NCBI GenBank assembly: GCA_001899085.1
Contig: MKVB01000010.1
Coordinates: 28,966-79,096, forward strand
Length of the DNA: 50,131 bases
Reading direction: 5' to 3'
Origin: Devosia sp. 66-14
Lineage (GTDB): Bacteria; Pseudomonadota; Alphaproteobacteria; Rhizobiales; Devosiaceae
Shown: piece after piece, positions 42,628 to 50,131 of the stretch
Position numbering within the stretch: position 1 is the first letter of the stretch
Layout: each line of letters opens with the position of its first letter
The notes under the pieces: generated by a model
Database searches by the model: none
Seen by the model: the letters and a program-made list of their open reading frames with translations, nothing else
Told to the model about the DNA's origin: nothing
Translations under genes and position numbers: made by a program

Positions 42628-42822
42628 CATTTCGCCCGGGACCGGATGCAAAAGTGATTGCTGAGAGGGCGGGGGCGGCTCGATCCCCCGATAGCGTCGC
42701 CTTTTCGATGAGACTTTCAGCAGGGCACAGGCGCCCGGCGGGGCTTCCTCAGAAAATCGCGGATGTCGATCCGCGTTCACCTTGCCTAAAGCCATGCCGT
42801 GCCATATGAACCGCGCTCGTGG

Positions 42823-42896
42823 GGCCACATGGCGGAGTGGTTACGCAGCGGATTGCAAATCCGTGTATTCCGGTTCGATTCCGGATGTGGCCTCCA
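42823..42896 (+). tRNA. tRNA-Cys (anticodon GCA)
   Basis: Acceptor stem GGCCACA/TGTGGCC, D-arm TGGCGGAGTGGTTACGCA, anticodon loop TTGCAAA with GCA at 42855-42857, T-arm CCGGTTCGATTCCGG, discriminator T and encoded CCA (42894-42896). Single tRNA gene between the thiolase and an outer-membrane protein gene. Confidence 0.97.
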
Positions 42897-43158
42897 ATTC
42901 CCTTCCTCGTGAAACGACCCGGCCCGCCCTTGCGGCGCCGTTTTGCGCTTTCGAGGCGTCGCGAGCGACCCGGAGCACGGGCTTGAGTACAGCGCGGAAC
43001 GGATCGGGAGCTCGCTTCACCCGACCTTTGGCGTGCTGCCGCATGTGTGGCGGCAATGCCACGGAGCAGCCGCAATCGAGTTCAGCAGCCCTGGTAAGTC
43101 ATTCCGGCTGCTGCTGAATCGGCATAGAAGCGCGCGCATTAGGTTATGGAGACTTACT

Positions 43159-43785
43159 GTGCGCGCCTTGCTTTTGGGTTCTGTGGCTGCTCTCGCGTTC
43201 TCCGCGGGTTCTGCCTTTGCTGCCGATCTTTCGGTTCCTGCCGATCCGTACGTCCCGGCCGACTCGGCTTCCAGCTGGAGCGGTTTCTACGCCGGCGCGA
43301 ATGTCGGCTACGGCTATTCGGGCTTCCTGCATGACGGTGACTCCGACGACACCTCGCAGCTGCAGGGTTGGGTCGGCGGCGTGCAGGCCGGTTACAACTG
43401 GGATCTCGGCGGTGTCGTTCTTGGTGTCGAGGCCGATGCTTCGTTCGCCAACATCAATGAAGGCGACGACGAAGACCACTTCGAAGCTGACGATGGCATC
43501 CATGGCTTGGCTACCCTGCGCGGCCGTGCCGGCGTCGCCGTCGGCAGCGTGCTGCTCTACGGCACCGCCGGTGTTGCATGGGCTGCGCTCGACACCGAAG
43601 GCGTCGGCCAGTCGCTCACCGGCTGGGTCGCCGGCGTGGGCGTCGAAAGCTTCGTGACCGACACCATCTCGGTCAAGGCCGAGTACCTCTATCACGATTT
43701 CGGCAGTGTCTATGTCGAAGGCTATGATGGCGATTTCGACATCACCGCCAACACCTTCAAGGTGGGCGTGAACTTCCACTTCTGA
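43159..43785 (+). CDS. Small outer-membrane beta-barrel protein (Omp25/Omp31-like), paralogue 2
   Basis: 208 residues from a GTG with GGAG 7 bp upstream. Signal peptide VRALLLGSVAALAFSAGSAF with an AFA-ADL cut, then SWSGFYAGANVGYGYSG, alternating beta strands and a terminal GVNFHF. The upstream part of the open frame (from 42943) is not coding-like. Same length and architecture as 15560-16189. A clear rho-independent terminator follows 24 bp after the stop. Confidence 0.9.
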   Translation: MRALLLGSVAALAFSAGSAFAADLSVPADPYVPADSASSWSGFYAGANVGYGYSGFLHDGDSDDTSQLQGWVGGVQAGYNWDLGGVVLGVEADASFANINEGDDEDHFEADDGIHGLATLRGRAGVAVGSVLLYGTAGVAWAALDTEGVGQSLTGWVAGVGVESFVTDTISVKAEYLYHDFGSVYVEGYDGDFDITANTFKVGVNFHF

Positions 43786-43809
43786 TCCTGAACTCAGGAC
43801 AGCGTTTTC

Positions 43810-43842
43810 GGGCCTCCGGCTGATCCAGCCGGGGGCCTTTTT
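43810..43842 (+). terminator. Rho-independent terminator of the outer-membrane protein gene
   Basis: GGCC-T-CCGGCTG-ATC-CAGCCGG-G-GGCC forms an 11-bp stem with one mismatch, directly followed by TTTTT at 43838-43842. This is the clearest intrinsic terminator in the window. Confidence 0.9.
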
Positions 43843-43971
43843 GCTGGCCCGCATCCGGGTTGCATGTCCGCCTCGCTGCGCCGCAATTTGCGGGACCGGC
43901 CGCCTTCGGAGATAGACCGGCTGGGGGGGATGCGATAGTACTTGCATGGGCTCAGTAATACGGTCGAGATC

Positions 43972-44499
43972 ATGCAAGCAGCACTGCGACTCCTCAGGAC
44001 GTTTGCGCTTCCGGGCGCGCTTTTGCTGTCGATGGGTGGGGTAGGGGGCGTGGTCGGACAGGACACGGCTGCGGCGCCCGCCGCACCGCCGCCGGCGCCA
44101 TGGGGCGCGCGCTGCGCCAGCGCTGCGCGCACTACTGCGCCGGACTGCGTAATCGAGCAGCGCGTCGTCCTGTCCAATAGCGGACAGCTGCTTGCTGCCG
44201 TCACCATCCGCCTGCCGCCCGACAGCCAGACGCCGGTGATGATGATCCAGACGCCGTTTGGCCTTAACCTGCCGGCCGGCCTGAAGCTCGCCGTCGATGA
44301 AAAGCCGTTCGATACGCTGCCGCTGCAGACCTGCGATGGCGGTGGTTGCTATGCCGGCAATGTGGTGTCGCCCGAACTGCTCAACGCCTTGAAGCAGGGA
44401 ACGACACTGTCGATCACCTTCCAGGACCCGAACCAGCGCGACATTGCCGTGCCGGTCTCGCTCAACGGCTTCACCGCCGCTTACGAGAAGATCCAGTAG
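43972..44499 (+). CDS. Invasion-associated locus B (IalB)-family protein
   Basis: 175 residues from the ATG at 43972 (MQAALRLLRTFALPGALLLS, signal peptide). It has the IalB pattern: PWGARCASAARTTAPDCVIEQ near the N-terminus, TPFGLNLPAGLKLAVDEKPFDTLPLQTC, and GGCYAGNVVSPELLNALKQG. Four Cys residues in the mature part could form two disulfides. The family is a common periplasmic or secreted protein in alphaproteobacteria, named from Bartonella invasion; the function in free-living species is unclear. Confidence 0.87.
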   Translation: MQAALRLLRTFALPGALLLSMGGVGGVVGQDTAAAPAAPPPAPWGARCASAARTTAPDCVIEQRVVLSNSGQLLAAVTIRLPPDSQTPVMMIQTPFGLNLPAGLKLAVDEKPFDTLPLQTCDGGGCYAGNVVSPELLNALKQGTTLSITFQDPNQRDIAVPVSLNGFTAAYEKIQ

Positions 44500-44510
44500 C
44501 GCCGGTCACA

Positions 44511-44530
44511 AGCCGCCCGCCTCGGGCTTT
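44511..44530 (+). terminator. Possible weak terminator after the IalB gene
   Basis: GCCCG-CCT-CGGGC followed by TTT, 15 bp after the stop. A 5-bp stem with a short T-run, so only a weak candidate. Confidence 0.4.
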
Positions 44531-45094
44531 CCCTTATCAGGTTGGGGCGACGGTCTTGGCCGTCGTCATCTGTTCGCGACCGGGTCCCCGTCGAAATCCG
44601 GCGAGCGGTAGTGCACGCATTCCGACGGTGCCGCCGTTATGGGCCCTTATGCGGCCCCCGGCGCGGCGGGCAGACGTGGGAGTGACGCAGCGAAGTGCGC
44701 GGTGGGGGAGGCCGCCGCCGCAGAGCCCCGGGTATTCCCTACGACGAAGGCTGAGCCGCCGCTCCAACGAACTCAGAGCTTCTGAGTTGCACCATCTCGG
44801 TGGTTGCGCTCGGCGCTCGACCAGTCCACGGCGTCATCCCCGCGAGGGCGGGGACCCAGTGGGATTTCCCAGCCTCGGCAGGTGCCGCAGCATCCCGCTG
44901 CGGTTCAAGCCTGCGCAGGAACGACGTCGCTGATGGGCTGAGACAGTGCGCCTCGTCGGAGGCGTTGAGGCACCCCGCTGCACTCGACCGTGAAACGCTC
45001 TAGTCCGCCGCCTGGATATCATGGGGGGAGCGGGCGCCATCCGGGACCCGGCACGCCTTTTGACGAGTGGCCCGTTTTAGAGCCCTGATAGCAA
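44531..45094. repeat. Repeat-rich intergenic region with a dispersed palindromic element
   Basis: No gene is supported in the ~650 bp between the IalB and autotransporter genes. The segment at 44831-44930 is a palindromic element whose translation reads RHPREGGDPVG, a widespread intergenic repeat signature in proteobacteria; it begins with a TCCCCGC-GAGG-GCGGGGA hairpin (44837-44854). The stretch 44531-44770 also looks like repeat-derived sequence (short GC-rich inverted pieces, broken frames on both strands). Confidence 0.6.
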
Positions 45095-45125
45095 GAGGGG
45101 TGCCGGCGGTCTGCCGACACCCCTC
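45095..45125 (-). terminator. Hairpin downstream of the autotransporter gene
   Basis: GAGGGGTG and CACCCCTC plus an inner CGGC/GCCG form a long stem 31 bp after the autotransporter stop. On the minus transcript it is followed by TTGCTAT, a poor T-run, so a probable but imperfect terminator. Confidence 0.6.
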
Positions 45126-45156
45126 CCGCTCTCTCCAGGCAGTTCGACCGGTTGGA

Positions 45157-48100
45157 TCAGAACGGCGCGGAAATCTTCATCGAGCCGCCATAGCTCTTGA
45201 TGGTGTCGCCGACCTTGGCGTCGCCGGTCAGGCGGAACGCCGCGCCGTTGTCGCTGATCACGTCGAAGCCCAGCGTCACGTCGAACAGCGCCTGATCGAG
45301 ATCGCCGGTGATGGTGAACGGGTCGACCCCATCCGGCGCACCGGCGAACCCGGCGGAGATCTGCGGGTCGGTGCCCAGCACCACGTCGAGAGCGCCGACG
45401 CGGATGAAGGAGCGAAGGATCGCCTCCTCGCCGAGATCCATCTGTCCACCCAGTTCGATCGACGGTGCGACGGTGACGTAGGTTTCGTCATGGCCCTCGA
45501 TCTCGAGGGCCACCGGCCCGCCGGTTTCGGCGAAATCGGCGACGCTCACCTGTGTGACGCCCACATCGACCATCGGCCGGACGTACCAGTTGTCCTGCTC
45601 GATGCTGTGCGACACGCGGACATGGGCAGAGGCGAAGCCGATATCCTGCGTGCCCTCGAGCACGTAGCTCGGCCCCAGCGGCATATCGACAAACCGCGAG
45701 ACGTTCTGCGACGACCAGCCGCCGGTAATCGCCCCGGCCACCACCGTATTGCCCCACACGCCCTTGAACACCGCGCCGCCCTGGAACCGGTTGCCCGTGC
45801 TCGAGACATTGTCGTTGCTCTCGGTGCCGATATCTTCCCACGAGCCGCCGATGCCGGCGACGAAGTGCTCGTCGATACGGGCCTGGGCTCCGGCGCTGAG
45901 GCCGTAGCTGGTCTGTGCGAAGCCGAGATTGGTGTCGGTTTCAGCGCGCTCGGTCTTGCGCTGGTTGACCGCCGCCCAGGCGCACTGACCTTCGGCGTCG
46001 ACACCGTCCTGCACCTTGCAGCTCATCAGCGAGTTCTCGAACTGCAGGCCGGCCAGCATCGCCAGCGTCTCGTTGATCAGGTAGGGCTCGGGGCTGAGCT
46101 TGTCGAGCGTCTCCTGGTAGGTCTCGAGGTCCGGGATCTGGAACAGCGAGGCCACCACCGGCTCGAGCGCATCGGAACCGCCGGCCAGCTGGAAGGCGTT
46201 GATGTACTCACCGATAGCGCTCTGGTTCGGGTTCAGCCCGTCGACATCGAAGTCGATGCCGTAGCTGAGCACCAGTTCCGTATCGATGCCCGGAATGAGG
46301 TTGTCCTGGGTGAAGATCTCGTACTGGGCGACGATCGACTTCGGCGCCGCGAGTTCGATGCCGTTGTCGATCAGCTCGGTGCCGGATCGGGCGATCACCA
46401 CCTGGAAGTCGCCCGGCTTGGCGTTGCCCATATTGAGCAACGTCAGGTCGACCTTACCGGCCAGCGTGAGCGTGCCGTCGATGTCGATCAGATCGGCCTC
46501 GCCGGCCTGCGCCACCTCGCCCGGCAGCGAGCTCTTGGCGAGGTCGAGGTCGACCCCGTAAATGCCCGCGCTGCCCTGTACCATGTCGCCGTTGATGGCG
46601 GTGGTCATCACCTTGCTCTTGCCGCCGGTCGACATCCAGCCATTGTTGGTCAGCAGGTTCCCGTCACCCAGCTTGACGAAGCGGCCTGAGTTGAACGTGC
46701 CCGCGACCGTGCCGTCATTCTCGTTTACGAAGCTGTTGGTGCCGACACCCAGGTCGATCGACCCGGTGACCGTACCGAAGTTGGAAATCGCCTCGTTGCC
46801 ACCCTTCTGCTGCCGGGCCGAAATCAGGTTGTTGGGGTCGCTGCCGGTGGCATAGATCGCCATGCCGGAGTCGACGCCGCCGGCCGTGGTGATCGTGCCG
46901 CGGTTGGTGACGGTGTTGTTGTTGCCATCGATGATCCACACGCCGACGCCGACATACTCGGCATATTTGTCAGGCTGCGTAATGTCGTTGAACACCACCG
47001 CCGAGCGGCCGCCGCTGACGATGCCGGTGGCGCTGTCGAGCGTGATCTCCACGTCGCCATTGCCGCCCCAGCCGGCGCTTTGCGCCATGATGCCGACCGA
47101 GCCGAGGCCACGGGTCGGCAGGCCGCCCGAAATGTCCTCGCTGCTGAGGATCGCCGCGGTCTGCACGCTGCCGGTGACCGCGACGGTCACCTTGCCGGCC
47201 GTGCCGGTGCCGCCGGTGCTCTGCGCGAAGATGCCGGTGGCGCTGTTGCCCGCGGTCTTGACGGTGCCGTCGAGATCCACGGTGACCTCACCGGCGCTGC
47301 CCGCGTCACCATTGGAGCCGACGTGCCACGACAGCAGGTTCAGCACCGGCAGGTCGTTGCCCAGTTCGCCCAGCACGCCGCCGCCGCCGCCCACCGATTG
47401 GGCGAAGATACCGGCCGAGCTGTCGCCATGCGTGATGATGGTGCCGGTCGCATCGACCTGGACGATGCCGCCATCGCCGCCATCGCCGCCGCCCTGGCCG
47501 AATGCCAGTCCGATGCCGAGGTTGACGTCGAGATGGCCGACGAGCGGCACGTCGACGCCGCCCGCCATCATGCGGTTGACGTTACCGGCCCGGCCGCCGC
47601 CGCCGCCCACCGATTGGGCGAAGATGCCGTTCGACGCGATGCCGAAGGTTTCGATCTTGGCATTGAGCAGGTTCGACACATAGACATCGCCGCCATCGCC
47701 GGCCGCGCCGCCCTTGCCGCCCACGCCGATCTTGCCGGTCGCGCCGATCACGGCACGTCCGCCGGCGCCGCTGCTGCCGCCACCGCCACCCACCGACTGG
47801 GCGAAGATGCCGTCGGCATCCGCGCCGTGCGTGGTGATGTTCTTGGAGTTGTCGACATCGACGACGCCGCCGTCACCATTGGCGCCGCCATTGCCGCCGA
47901 CGGTCACCGAGATGTCCTTGTAGATCTTGGTCTGGCCGACCGGCAGGAACAGCAGTTCCACCGGCACCGGCGACACTTCGCCCGTGCCCAGGATGCCGTT
48001 GCCGCCGATGCCGCCGCCGCCGCCGATCGACTGGGCGACGATGCCGATGCCGCCGTCGCCCCAGGTGGTGATCACGCCGGTATTGTCGACCGTGACATTC

Positions 48101-50131
48101 TTGCCGTCGCCGGCGCTGCCGCCGTCGCCGCCGACCGTGGCGGTCAGCGAGACGTTGTTGCCCGAGCTCTTGGCGCCCTCGCACACCAGCGGCAGGGAAC
48201 ACTTGGCGCCTGCGATGATGTTGACCGAGTTGGCGCGGCCGCCGATACCACCGCCGCCACCAACCGATTGCGCGAAGATGCCATAGCCTTCGTTGCCGGT
48301 GCGTACGATCTGCCCGTCGACCAGCGTCGCCGTGCCGGTTTCGATCGTGCCGCTATTGGTGACTTCGACCTCGCCGCCATCGCCGGCCGCGCCGCCCTTG
48401 CCACCCACCGACACCGCGACGTTGACCGTCATGGCGTCCTTGTACTCGTTGTTGACGTTGGACACGCCCATCAGCCCGGTGAACGAGCCGCCGCCGTCAC
48501 CGCCGCCACCACCGACCGACTGTGCGAAAATGCCGGTGGCCGTGTCGCCCTCGGTATCGATGGCGCCGTCATTGATGACCGTGACCTTCTTGCCGTCGCC
48601 ACCGCCGCCGCCATTGCCGCCCACGGCGACGCCGATGCTGACCGACGTTTCCTGGCCGCTGAAGCCCAGCCCGCCATAGATCGCCATGCCGCCATTGCCG
48701 CCACCGCCGCCGATCGACTGTGCCTTGATGCCGTGCGAGCCGAAGCCATAGGTGTTGATCGTGCCGCCGAGGCGGTTGGTGACCTCGACGATGCCGCCAT
48801 CGGTGCCGACCCCGCCGCCGCCGCCGACCGACACACCGATCTTGCCCGAATTGCCGGTACCGGCATCGATCTGCCCGACCACCGACATGCCGCCATTACC
48901 GCCGCCGCCGCCGATCGACTGGGCCAGGATACCGATCGATTCCTTGCCGTAGGTGACGATCTTGCCGCTGTTGTCGAGCTCGACCATGCCGCCGATGCCG
49001 CCGCTGCCGCCCGAGCCGCCAACCGCCACTGCCGCCGAGAACGGCTGCGAGTCCGGCTTGGGAGCGATCGAGATCGTGCCGGAGGCGGCAAAGCCGCCAT
49101 TGCCGCCGCCGCCGCCGATCGACTGGGCATAGATGCCGTTGGAGTTATCGCCGACCGTGGTGATCACCCCGGAATTGGTGACGGTGACTTTCCGGCCCTC
49201 GCCGCCGCCGGCGCCGCTGCCGCCGATCGACACGCCCAGCGCGATCGAGGTGCTGTCGGGCGCCGTGGTGAAGCTGCCGGCGAACGCCACCGCAAAGCCG
49301 CCGCTGCCGCCGCCGCCGCCTGTCGACTGTGCGTAGATGCCGTTGGAATAGGTACCGTAGGTGGTGATGGCGCCCTGGTTGTCGACCGTCACGGCCTCGC
49401 CATAGCCGGCCGCGCCGCCCTTGCCGCCGATGGCGACCGAGAGGGCCAGCGATTTGCTTTCCGGGGCCGCGCCGACGGCCGTTGCCAGCGCCAGGCCGAA
49501 GCCACCGTCGCCGCCGCCGCCGCCGACCGATTGCGCGTGGATACCGTCCGCGCCATCGCCATAGGTCTTCACGGCGTCGCCGGTATTGCTCACCTCGACG
49601 ATCCCGGCATTGCCGCCGGTGCCGCCGCGACCGCCGACTGCCACGGCGAATGCCGCCGCCGAGCCCGTGGGCGCGATCGACAACACGCCCGCGCCGGCAA
49701 AGCCGCCCGAACCGCCGCCGCCGCCGACCGATTGCGCATAGAGCGCATGGGCGCCGTTGCCGGTCCGCACGATCTTGTCGCCGACCAGCGTCGCCGTGCC
49801 GGTGGTGACGCTGCCGTCATTGTTGAGGATGACGTGACCGCCGGTGCTCGCCGTGCCGCCGCTGCCGCCAATGGCCACCGATGCGCCGATGGCGGGGATG
49901 TCCTTGACCGAGATGGTCACCGTCGCCGCGATCGCCGAACCACCATTGCCGCCGCCGCCGCCCACCGACTGCGCCATGATACCGTAGCTGAGGTCGCCCT
50001 TGGTGAAGATGTCGCCATAGTTGTTCACGGTCACGGCGCCGCCATTGCCACCCGCGCCGCCGCCGCCGCCGACCGCCACCGAGGCCGCCATCACGCCGGC
50101 CGAGCCGGCAAAGGTGAAGCCGCCATTGCCG
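45157..50131 (-). CDS. Very large autotransporter with Gly-rich repeat passenger (partial, N-terminus outside window)
   Basis: About 1657 codons are visible, and the frame is open at the right edge, so the start and signal peptide are missing. The passenger is built of ~65-80-residue units, each with V-x-N-x-G-x-I-x-T-x-G strands and an (I/L)xAQS(V/I/T)GGGGGxGG block; 15 AQS blocks are seen, the last two degenerate. A unit-free linker follows (~residues 1080-1360), then a C-terminal autotransporter beta-barrel of ~270 residues starting near CAWAAVNQRKT and ending with Phe (MKISAPF). Two Cys (SCKVQDGVDAEGQC) sit just before the barrel. It is a surface-exposed or released beta-helical protein, likely for adhesion. 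The repeats make it prone to length variation. Confidence 0.93.
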   Translation of the reverse strand, partial: GNGGFTFAGSAGVMAASVAVGGGGGAGGNGGAVTVNNYGDIFTKGDLSYGIMAQSVGGGGGNGGSAIAATVTISVKDIPAIGASVAIGGSGGTASTGGHVILNNDGSVTTGTATLVGDKIVRTGNGAHALYAQSVGGGGGSGGFAGAGVLSIAPTGSAAAFAVAVGGRGGTGGNAGIVEVSNTGDAVKTYGDGADGIHAQSVGGGGGDGGFGLALATAVGAAPESKSLALSVAIGGKGGAAGYGEAVTVDNQGAITTYGTYSNGIYAQSTGGGGGSGGFAVAFAGSFTTAPDSTSIALGVSIGGSGAGGGEGRKVTVTNSGVITTVGDNSNGIYAQSIGGGGGNGGFAASGTISIAPKPDSQPFSAAVAVGGSGGSGGIGGMVELDNSGKIVTYGKESIGILAQSIGGGGGNGGMSVVGQIDAGTGNSGKIGVSVGGGGGVGTDGGIVEVTNRLGGTINTYGFGSHGIKAQSIGGGGGNGGMAIYGGLGFSGQETSVSIGVAVGGNGGGGGDGKKVTVINDGAIDTEGDTATGIFAQSVGGGGGDGGGSFTGLMGVSNVNNEYKDAMTVNVAVSVGGKGGAAGDGGEVEVTNSGTIETGTATLVDGQIVRTGNEGYGIFAQSVGGGGGIGGRANSVNIIAGAKCSLPLVCEGAKSSGNNVSLTATVGGDGGSAGDGKNVTVDNTGVITTWGDGGIGIVAQSIGGGGGIGGNGILGTGEVSPVPVELLFLPVGQTKIYKDISVTVGGNGGANGDGGVVDVDNSKNITTHGADADGIFAQSVGGGGGSSGAGGRAVIGATGKIGVGGKGGAAGDGGDVYVSNLLNAKIETFGIASNGIFAQSVGGGGGRAGNVNRMMAGGVDVPLVGHLDVNLGIGLAFGQGGGDGGDGGIVQVDATGTIITHGDSSAGIFAQSVGGGGGVLGELGNDLPVLNLLSWHVGSNGDAGSAGEVTVDLDGTVKTAGNSATGIFAQSTGGTGTAGKVTVAVTGSVQTAAILSSEDISGGLPTRGLGSVGIMAQSAGWGGNGDVEITLDSATGIVSGGRSAVVFNDITQPDKYAEYVGVGVWIIDGNNNTVTNRGTITTAGGVDSGMAIYATGSDPNNLISARQQKGGNEAISNFGTVTGSIDLGVGTNSFVNENDGTVAGTFNSGRFVKLGDGNLLTNNGWMSTGGKSKVMTTAINGDMVQGSAGIYGVDLDLAKSSLPGEVAQAGEADLIDIDGTLTLAGKVDLTLLNMGNAKPGDFQVVIARSGTELIDNGIELAAPKSIVAQYEIFTQDNLIPGIDTELVLSYGIDFDVDGLNPNQSAIGEYINAFQLAGGSDALEPVVASLFQIPDLETYQETLDKLSPEPYLINETLAMLAGLQFENSLMSCKVQDGVDAEGQCAWAAVNQRKTERAETDTNLGFAQTSYGLSAGAQARIDEHFVAGIGGSWEDIGTESNDNVSSTGNRFQGGAVFKGVWGNTVVAGAITGGWSSQNVSRFVDMPLGPSYVLEGTQDIGFASAHVRVSHSIEQDNWYVRPMVDVGVTQVSVADFAETGGPVALEIEGHDETYVTVAPSIELGGQMDLGEEAILRSFIRVGALDVVLGTDPQISAGFAGAPDGVDPFTITGDLDQALFDVTLGFDVISDNGAAFRLTGDAKVGDTIKSYGGSMKISAPF
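47066..50131 (-). repeat. Internal ~200-240-bp coding repeats of the autotransporter
   Basis: Fifteen AQS motifs fall at roughly regular intervals from about 47070 to 49970. The GGGGG blocks are encoded by GCC/GGC-rich runs (CCGCCGCCGCC on the plus strand). The units are diverged enough to be old, but the Gly blocks remain nearly identical at DNA level. More copies may lie beyond the right edge. Confidence 0.85.

Noticed and set aside
42640-42720. Possible terminator after the thiolase gene
   Set aside because: Only a 5-bp G/C stem with a 9-nt loop and no T-tract following directly.
14672-42896. tRNA-Asn and tRNA-Cys as ends (att sites) of an integrated element
   Set aside because: No integrase gene is present, and the tRNA 3' ends do not share a repeated sequence that I can see.
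44537-44767. 76-codon minus-strand open frame between the IalB and autotransporter genes
   Set aside because: It resembles translated intergenic repeat sequence (Arg-rich, frames broken on both strands) rather than a gene.
47066-50131. Regular repeats as a CRISPR array
   Set aside because: The repeats are in-frame coding units of an autotransporter with conserved protein motifs between them, no unique spacers of fixed length and no cas genes.

Overview
This is a GC-rich, tightly packed chromosomal window. It looks like an alphaproteobacterium of the Hyphomicrobiales, plausibly Devosia-like. The support is the family mix (Omp25-type small beta-barrels, an IalB-family protein, an Aap-like binding protein, many ABC importers, acetoacetyl-CoA synthetase) and the codon use. 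No 16S or other marker is present, so the genus is a guess.

Layout. (1) 1-7992, minus strand: an alginate-type exopolysaccharide operon transcribed right to left, algD, alg8, alg44, GDP-mannose pyrophosphorylase, beta-helix protein, then an MBOAT acetylase that runs off the left edge. Several signature residues of the Pseudomonas enzymes are missing. (2) 7993-9211: an 800-bp non-coding region with tandem palindromes, then a stand-alone receiver protein with Glu at the phospho-acceptor position. (3) 9217-11705, minus: GT39, LAB_N and GT2 genes for lipid-linked sugar transfer. (4) 11981-16189: an orphan amino-acid binding protein overlapping an L,D-transpeptidase gene, tRNA-Asn, mobA and an outer-membrane barrel. 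(5) 16245-25259, minus: a Dpp-type importer operon that continues into a HyuA-like hydantoinase and two DUF917 (S-methyl-thiohydantoin desulfurase family) paralogues, with a MalT-like LuxR regulator just upstream (25561-27906).

(6) 27993-42627: a catabolic locus built around a TetR regulator. The rightward arm is a MaoC hydratase, a sugar ABC importer without ATPase, a Gfo/Idh/MocA oxidoreductase, a TIM-barrel 'PEP hydrolase-like' protein, a Tm-1-like protein, a cupin and a Dabb protein. The converging leftward arm is acetoacetyl-CoA synthetase, a Cys-less SCPx-type thiolase, a DUF35 protein and an MFS transporter. A true thiolase is divergent from the synthetase. Four copies of a GACCGATCGGTAC-type palindrome lie in the control regions, two of them identical over 17 bp. 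I read the locus as one regulon that imports a glycosylated or polyol-like compound and degrades an acyl part through acetoacetate to acetyl-CoA; the substrate is unknown. (7) 42823-50131: tRNA-Cys, a second outer-membrane barrel, an IalB-family protein, a repeat-rich intergenic stretch, and the C-terminal 1.6 kaa of a very large autotransporter with about 15 Gly-rich repeats, running off the right edge.

The best candidates for an undescribed system are the TetR-operator-linked catabolic locus (6) and the divergent alginate-like cluster (1).
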